This document shows positions 33,496-38,201 of a DNA stretch of 38,201 bases, in pieces (within the stretch, counting starts at the first letter, position 1; each line of letters starts with the position of its first letter). The position numbers were made by a program, and so were the translations under genes. Source of the DNA: an uncultured Roseburia sp. (GTDB taxonomy: Bacteria; Bacillota; Clostridia; Lachnospirales; Lachnospiraceae); assembly GCA_900550935.1 (NCBI GenBank), contig URUD01000029.1:1-38201 (forward strand), read 5' to 3'. The notes under the pieces were generated by a model that saw only the letters and a program-made list of their open reading frames with translations, searched no databases and was not told where the DNA came from.

Positions 33496-35229
33496 TTACA
33501 GTTTTGTAAAGATCGCGGTTTCTTTCTTCAAATCGGTTGCGATCTCAAAGTTTTCATCCATACGGCTTGAGATGTTTTCCATGTCTCCAACCAGTACCTG
33601 TGTGCTGTCTGCCGCATTGCTGACACCATTGGCGCCTTCCTCAATCGCATGTGCGATCGTGTTGATGGAAGTCTGGATCTCTACCATAGTGTTCTTTAGC
33701 GAATCTGTTTTTGTTTCAAATTCATTCATTACATTTTCAATATAAGATGCCTTGTTCTTATATTCGCTTCCAGCTTCTACGAATGATTCAAACTCTGGTA
33801 AAATAGAATCATTCATATACTGTACCAGTCCGTTTGCATTATCTGCCAGATTATGTACGGCATTTGTGACTACTGTATTGATCTGCTGGATACGGTTTGC
33901 TGCCTCCTGACTGGCTGCTGCAAGCTGACTGATTTCGGTTGCTACCACTGCAAATCCACGTCCTGCCTCTCCTGCTCTTGCTGCCTCAATGGAAGCGTTT
34001 AATGCAAGAAGGTTAGTCTGGCTTGCAATATTTAAGATATCGTCGGTCAGATTGTTGACCTGATTTACGCTGTTACTGTCTTCAATCGCCTGATTTAATA
34101 CTGCAAGGATCTCATTTACTTTCACGCCGGTAGACTCCATATTCGTACGTGCTGCAGCTTCCATGGAATTGGCGTGTTCTTTCATTTCTTTGGTATAATT
34201 ATTGATTTCTGTGGTACGCTCTGCAATCTGGTTTACCTCTCCGGTAACAGACTCTGTATTGCTGTTAATGAGTGATGCATTCTCTGACATTTCCTGCATC
34301 GTTGCTGACAGTTCCTCCGTTAATGCAGATAGATCAGACACACTACTGTTTGAAGTCATAACACTATCGCGCACTTCATTAACTACAGTTTCCATACGTT
34401 TAGAGTTGCTAATGATAATTTTAAAAATATCCTGCAATTTTCCCATAAACAGATTGATACCGCTTCCAACTGCTGCAACCTCCTGATTTGATAAGATGGT
34501 CACACGTCGTGTCAGATCACCCTCACGATGATCGATATCATCGATGATCTCGCTAATTTCTTTCTGCGTTTTAGAAAGCGGTACAATCACTAATTTCATT
34601 ACTGCAAATGCTGCTGTTAACAGCGAGATTGCACTGATTGCTATTGTAATAATGCTGACAGTCAGTGAATAGATGTATACGGATGCAAGCTGTGCCTTTG
34701 CCTGTTCTGCATCACTGTTTACCACTTCCTGAATCGCTTTGATATTATCCTGCATAGCAGTCGCATACTCGGAAATTGCTCCATTGGCAAGTGCATAGGC
34801 TGCCTCTTTATCTCCTTTTGCACTGTATGCCATCAGGTTTGCAATCTCATATTTTAATCCCTCATAATTGGAAAGAATCGCCTCATAATTGTCCTGATCC
34901 GAGTCATCCACATACTGCTCAAACGCTGCCAAATAATCATCCAGAACTGCCTGTTCCGAACGGATGGTATCAACCAGCGAGATCATCGTATCCAGATCCG
35001 TTGCCACGATATGGGAAAGACCCAAACGATGGATCTTTTCGGTTTCTGACTGAATATCCCCTAACTCATCCACACATACCATATAACCATTTGCAATCTG
35101 TGTTGCATTTGCATTTACCTTACGAATGTTTCGAACTGCCAGTATGCTGGAAATGACAGATACAAATCCGAGAATAAATACCGGGATCAGAATGATCATT
35201 TTTGTACTGAAACGTCCCTGTTTTTTCAT
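33496..35229 (-). CDS. Methyl-accepting chemotaxis protein (four-helix-bundle sensor type)
   Basis: Transmembrane chemoreceptor that controls CheA. The 577 residues show TM1 at about 10-31, an extracellular all-helical ligand domain at about 32-185, TM2 at about 185-212, HAMP at about 212-264 (LSKTQKEISEIIDDIDHREGDLTRRV) and the signalling helices. The kinase-control tip is near-consensus: IASQTNLLALNASIEAARAGEAGRGFAVVATEISQLA (401-437). There is no C-terminal CheR-binding pentapeptide. The frame is open to an ATG at 35253, touching the previous stop, but AAGGAGG lies 11 nt before the ATG at 35229. It directly follows a solute-binding lipoprotein gene. Confidence 0.94.
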   Translation of the reverse strand: MKKQGRFSTKMIILIPVFILGFVSVISSILAVRNIRKVNANATQIANGYMVCVDELGDIQSETEKIHRLGLSHIVATDLDTMISLVDTIRSEQAVLDDYLAAFEQYVDDSDQDNYEAILSNYEGLKYEIANLMAYSAKGDKEAAYALANGAISEYATAMQDNIKAIQEVVNSDAEQAKAQLASVYIYSLTVSIITIAISAISLLTAAFAVMKLVIVPLSKTQKEISEIIDDIDHREGDLTRRVTILSNQEVAAVGSGINLFMGKLQDIFKIIISNSKRMETVVNEVRDSVMTSNSSVSDLSALTEELSATMQEMSENASLINSNTESVTGEVNQIAERTTEINNYTKEMKEHANSMEAAARTNMESTGVKVNEILAVLNQAIEDSNSVNQVNNLTDDILNIASQTNLLALNASIEAARAGEAGRGFAVVATEISQLAAASQEAANRIQQINTVVTNAVHNLADNANGLVQYMNDSILPEFESFVEAGSEYKNKASYIENVMNEFETKTDSLKNTMVEIQTSINTIAHAIEEGANGVSNAADSTQVLVGDMENISSRMDENFEIATDLKKETAIFTKL

Positions 35230-35253
35230 AATGATACATATCCTCCTTATCAT

Positions 35254-36564
35254 TTACTGTGCAGCAGATGCGGTAATACCATCCACTAACGTATCCATAA
35301 TCTCCTGCAGATCCTGCCCTGACGGATTGCCGGCTGCCATCGTATCCGCAAATGCTGTACAGGCATCCCAATAGCTGTTTCCTACACGCTGTAACTTACC
35401 ATACTGGGACTGTGCAATAACTGCCTGAATTGCCGGCACCTGTTTTACAGCATCGGAAGCTGCCGCATTGCTGTTAGATGGTCCCTGAGCTCTCTGCTCA
35501 AAACGCAGTGTCTGATTTTCCTCATTGGTAAACCAGTCAGCCAGTTTTGCTGCCCATTCCGGATGTTTGGAGTACGCATTGACCCCCATCATCTTATATC
35601 CGGTAAAGGATGCCATCTGTACCTGCTGTCCTGCAACCGTATAGGTCGGAAGTTTTACTGCACCATAATCTGATCCCCACGCCTCTTTCACTGCAACAGC
35701 ATTCCAGACACCACTGATCCCTGCTGCTACGCTTCCGCTCTGGATCCCGGCAACAAAATCTCCGTCCTCTTCATTAATAAATGCCGGGCTGGATGTAATA
35801 TTTAAAATCGCCTGTGCAATATCTATGCCTTTGATATCTCCCTCTGTTGCATTCCAGTTGCAATAGTTGGTCACACCATCATCGTTAACCCCAAACTCCA
35901 ATCCGGTATTCCCAAAGAAAGAATACAGATACCATCCGGAATTTAACTGCATCGAAAATGTCTTTCCTGCCGCTTCTAATGCTGCTAGCATGCCATCCAT
36001 CGTCTGAACATCTTCATCAGAGAGTACATTCTTATCATAGTAGAGAAAATATCCATTGTCAGCTGTCATCGGATACGCGTAAAGCGTGCCATTAATGGAA
36101 GCCGCTGATACTGCCTCTTCTATATTGGCATTCTTTACCTCATCTGCATTCGGAACCGGATATAATGCTCCTGCTGCCACCATGGCAGAGAGCTGGTCAT
36201 CTGCAAATGGGAATACATCTGCCCCGTTATGGATATCCCCGAGCAATACATTCTTAGTTTCGTCATCAGAGCCCTGCACCAGATTGATCTCAAACTCTGC
36301 CTGGCCTGCATATTTCTGTTTGAAGCTGTCTATCATCTGATTTAACAGATCAAAGTTATCCTCTTCTGACCACACAGTTAATTCCACTACACCATTATCC
36401 GCCTCGTCTGTACCAGAAACTGTCTCTGTGGAAGAAGTTTCTGCTCCTGGCACAACTGCTTCCGAAACATCACTGTTTTCATTTGCTGCATTACTGCCAC
36501 AACCGCCAAGTGCCATACATAAGACTGTTGTAAGCATCAATCCTGCAACGATTTTCTTCTTCAT
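35254..36564 (-). CDS. Family-1 (sugar-type) extracellular solute-binding lipoprotein
   Basis: Cell-surface lipoprotein that binds a small molecule, probably a sugar or oligosaccharide, by family resemblance (MalE-like). The 436 residues begin with a lipoprotein signal MKKKIVAGLMLTTVLCMALGGC, lipobox LGGC with C22. A Ser/Thr/Glu linker follows, then the binding domain (VVELTVWSEEDNFDLLNQMI, DVFPFADDQLSAMVAAGALYPV, GTLYAYPMTADNGYFLYYDKNVL, WAAKLADWFTNEENQTLRFEQRAQGPSN). AAAGGGG lies 7 nt before the ATG at 36564; the frame further upstream includes the promoter and is not coding. No permease or ATPase genes are adjacent; a chemoreceptor follows instead. Confidence 0.93.
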   Translation of the reverse strand: MKKKIVAGLMLTTVLCMALGGCGSNAANENSDVSEAVVPGAETSSTETVSGTDEADNGVVELTVWSEEDNFDLLNQMIDSFKQKYAGQAEFEINLVQGSDDETKNVLLGDIHNGADVFPFADDQLSAMVAAGALYPVPNADEVKNANIEEAVSAASINGTLYAYPMTADNGYFLYYDKNVLSDEDVQTMDGMLAALEAAGKTFSMQLNSGWYLYSFFGNTGLEFGVNDDGVTNYCNWNATEGDIKGIDIAQAILNITSSPAFINEEDGDFVAGIQSGSVAAGISGVWNAVAVKEAWGSDYGAVKLPTYTVAGQQVQMASFTGYKMMGVNAYSKHPEWAAKLADWFTNEENQTLRFEQRAQGPSNSNAAASDAVKQVPAIQAVIAQSQYGKLQRVGNSYWDACTAFADTMAAGNPSGQDLQEIMDTLVDGITASAAQ

Positions 36565-36626
36565 TCTAATTCCCCTTTCCTGGCTTATGTTACTTTTTCT
36601 TCTGTTAATTCGACATAAGTATATTA

Positions 36627-36655
36627 ATTTTACATCATTTTTCCTATTTTCGCAA
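36627..36655 (-). promoter_or_regulatory. SigA-type promoter of the SBP-chemoreceptor unit
   Basis: On the minus strand TTGCGA (36655-36650), 17 nt, TAAAAT (36632-36627), with TG before the -10 box. A TAAA-N16-CGAA sequence just downstream distantly resembles a sigma-28 promoter but matches poorly. Confidence 0.65.
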
Positions 36656-36692
36656 GTTCTCACAGCTAAAAAGGTAAAAAACGTCCGAAAAA

Positions 36693-36833
36693 CTATTTTT
36701 TAGGGCATTTATTGCAGGAAGCACAGCTGCAGCCCGGACAGATGCCGCTCTTTTTTTTCTTTTTTAAAAACAAGATGGCTGCAGCAATCCATACTGCAAC
36801 CATTCCAAGCAAAATATAATCTACAATCTGCAT
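36693..36833 (-). CDS. FeoB-associated Cys-rich membrane protein
   Basis: A 46-residue protein: one N-terminal transmembrane helix (IVDYILLGMVAVWIAAAILFL, about 3-23), a Lys-rich stop (KKKKK), then a Cys cluster C32-x2-C35-x-C37-x2-C40-x2-C43. This plan is the FeoB-associated Cys-rich membrane protein family, found directly after feoB in many anaerobes. It may receive or buffer iron at the FeoB exit; that is an inference. The ATG touches the feoB stop (TAAATG), with AGGAGG 13 nt upstream inside feoB. It is the last gene of its transcription unit. Confidence 0.88.
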   Translation of the reverse strand: MQIVDYILLGMVAVWIAAAILFLKKKKKSGICPGCSCASCNKCPKK

Positions 36834-38201
36834 TTAAACAAAAATGCCTCCTATCTGATATGAAAAAAACGCCACACACCATGCGATCAGACACTGTAAA
36901 CATACAATGCAAAATGCCTTTTTTCCACTGCCCATCTCACGTTTAATTGCTGCAATCGCTGCAACACATGGTGTATATAACAAAGTAAAAAGCAGAAAAC
37001 TAATGGCAGAACGTGCTGTAAACATGCCGCCAAGTACCTGGCTCAAATCTGCCATAGCGGTTCCGGTCAACACACTCAAACTGCTGACAACCGCTTCTTT
37101 TGCCGTAAAACCAGTAATCAGGGCTGTTGAAATTCTCCAGTCCGAAAAACCAAGCGGTGTAAAAACCGGTGCAAGCAGCTGTCCTACCTGGGCAAGCAGA
37201 CTATCTGCACTATCTGTTACAACATTAAATCTCGTATCAAAAGTCTGTAAAAACCAGATTATGATCGTTGCCATAAAAATTACTGTAAATGCACGTTCGA
37301 TAAAATCCTTTGCTTTTTCCCATATTAATTGTCCCACACTTTTCGCAGATGGAAACCGATAATTTGGCAGCTCCATGACAAATGGGATCGGATTACCCTG
37401 AAATGCTGTGTGATTTAATACTGCTGCCGCGACAATTCCAACCACAATTCCAGACAAATAAAGGAAAATCATCACAAGTGCTTCTCTTCCCGGGAAAAAT
37501 GCTGCTGCAAAAACAGAGTAAATCGGGATTTTTGCCGAACAACTCATAAATGGAGTCAGCATGATTGTCATCTTTCTGTCCCGCTCTGATGAAAGTGTTC
37601 TTGTTGCCATTACTGCAGGAACCGTACATCCAAATCCGAGCAGCATTGGGACGATACTTCTGCCTGACAGACCGATTTTCCGAAGCAGTTTATCCATGAC
37701 AAAGGCAACTCTGGCAATGTAGCCACTGTCCTCCATCAAAGAAAGGAAGAAGAAGAGGGTTACAATGATCGGCAGGAAACTCAAGACACTTCCCACGCCG
37801 GTAAAAATGCCATCGATGACCAGCCCTCGCAATACTTCATTAACATCTGCCGCGATCATCAGTTGTTCTGTCGCATCGGATAATTGTGATATGCCAAGTT
37901 CCAGCAAATTTTGCAGCCATGCACCGATCACATTAAAAGTCAGATAAAATACCAGAAGCATAATGCCAAAGAAGCAAGGAATTGCCGTGTATTTTCCGGT
38001 CAGTACCTTGTCGATTTTTCGGCTTCTCGTATGTTCTTTACTTTCGTGTGGCTTTACAACAGTTCCATCGCAGGTTTTTAATATAAAGTGAAATCTCATG
38101 TCGGCTATGGCTTCTGCACGGTCGAGCATTCTGTCTTCTTCCATCTGCTGGATAATCTGTTCAAGTATATTTGACTCTTTTTCATTTAAGTTAAGGGCTT
38201 C
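36834..38201 (-). CDS. feoB: Ferrous iron transporter FeoB, C-terminal part (cut by window edge)
   Basis: FeoB is the GTP-driven Fe(II) uptake protein. About 455 codons are in the window, in frame to the right edge; the N-terminal G domain lies outside. Visible are the first gate region (GVGSVLSFLPIIVTLFFFLSLMEDSGYIARVAFVMDKLLRKIGLSGRSIVPMLLGFGCTVPAVMATRTL), a FeoB core segment (MELPNYRFPSAKSV), and the second gate region (GFTAKEAVVSSLSVL, then TLLYTPCVAAIAAIKREMGSGKKAF). The Cys of the GCTVPA motif is kept. The ATG at 38144 is internal, not a start. It is followed at once by its small Cys-rich partner. Confidence 0.97.
   Translation of the reverse strand, partial: EALNLNEKESNILEQIIQQMEEDRMLDRAEAIADMRFHFILKTCDGTVVKPHESKEHTRSRKIDKVLTGKYTAIPCFFGIMLLVFYLTFNVIGAWLQNLLELGISQLSDATEQLMIAADVNEVLRGLVIDGIFTGVGSVLSFLPIIVTLFFFLSLMEDSGYIARVAFVMDKLLRKIGLSGRSIVPMLLGFGCTVPAVMATRTLSSERDRKMTIMLTPFMSCSAKIPIYSVFAAAFFPGREALVMIFLYLSGIVVGIVAAAVLNHTAFQGNPIPFVMELPNYRFPSAKSVGQLIWEKAKDFIERAFTVIFMATIIIWFLQTFDTRFNVVTDSADSLLAQVGQLLAPVFTPLGFSDWRISTALITGFTAKEAVVSSLSVLTGTAMADLSQVLGGMFTARSAISFLLFTLLYTPCVAAIAAIKREMGSGKKAFCIVCLQCLIAWCVAFFSYQIGGIFV

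Noticed and set aside
36605..36632. Sigma-28 promoter before the SBP-chemoreceptor genes
   Set aside because: TAAA is present but the -10 part (CGAA) and spacing fit poorly; the vegetative promoter at the same place is much better.
36565..36663. N-terminal extension of the solute-binding protein
   Set aside because: It would place 33 residues before a perfect lipoprotein signal peptide and covers the promoter.
1..38201. CRISPR arrays, tRNA/rRNA genes, insertion sequences, prophage or integration sites
   Set aside because: Looked for and not seen; gene-free intervals are short and contain no spaced repeats, cloverleaf sequence or transposase-like frames.

Overview
The window comes from a motile, low-to-moderate GC Gram-positive anaerobe. 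Protein character and gene order point to Lachnospiraceae, probably of the Roseburia / Agathobacter (Eubacterium rectale) type. This rests on a clostridial fla/che operon with FliY in place of a plain FliN, a YlxF/MotE-like protein between fliJ and fliK, CodY directly upstream of flgB, a SigK-type sporulation sigma factor and a family-1 sugar-binding lipoprotein. The genus is an inference; no rRNA gene is present. Almost every gene lies on the minus strand, so the biological order runs from high to low coordinates.

Right end (38201 to about 29600): the C-terminal part of FeoB and a 46-residue Cys-rich FeoB-associated membrane protein; a sugar-type solute-binding lipoprotein followed directly by a methyl-accepting chemotaxis protein with no permease genes; then gltX and a UvrD/PcrA-like helicase. 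On the plus strand, a small acidic DUF1292 protein runs convergently into the helicase gene.

Middle (about 29600 to 19660): a GH13 debranching-enzyme homologue that appears to have lost its catalytic residues, a DUF5662 protein, a plus-strand RluA-family pseudouridine synthase that overlaps the DUF5662 gene tail to tail, a SigK-type sigma factor, and the comM(yifB)-dprA-topA-codY block. A CodY-box-like sequence overlies a good codY promoter.

Left half (19460 to 1): one long flagellar cluster, flgB-flgC-fliE-fliF-fliG-fliH-fliI-fliJ-ylxF/motE-like-fliK-flgD-TIGR02530-flgE, then a 14-bp hairpin and a SigA-type promoter with a leader of about 210 nt, then motA-motB-fliL-fliM-fliY-cheY-fliO-fliP-fliQ-fliR-flhB (cut by the window edge). 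It encodes the rod, basal-body ring, export apparatus, hook, stator, switch and response regulator. Gene junctions are tight, often overlapping by one or a few bases, and several genes use GTG or TTG starts fixed by their ribosome binding sites.

The most interesting observations are the apparent GH13 pseudoenzyme, a FlgD carrying a helical module like those of clostridial surface proteins plus a Ser/Asp tail, the permease-less binding-protein/chemoreceptor pair, and the structured motA leader. No tRNA, rRNA, IS element, prophage or CRISPR array was seen.
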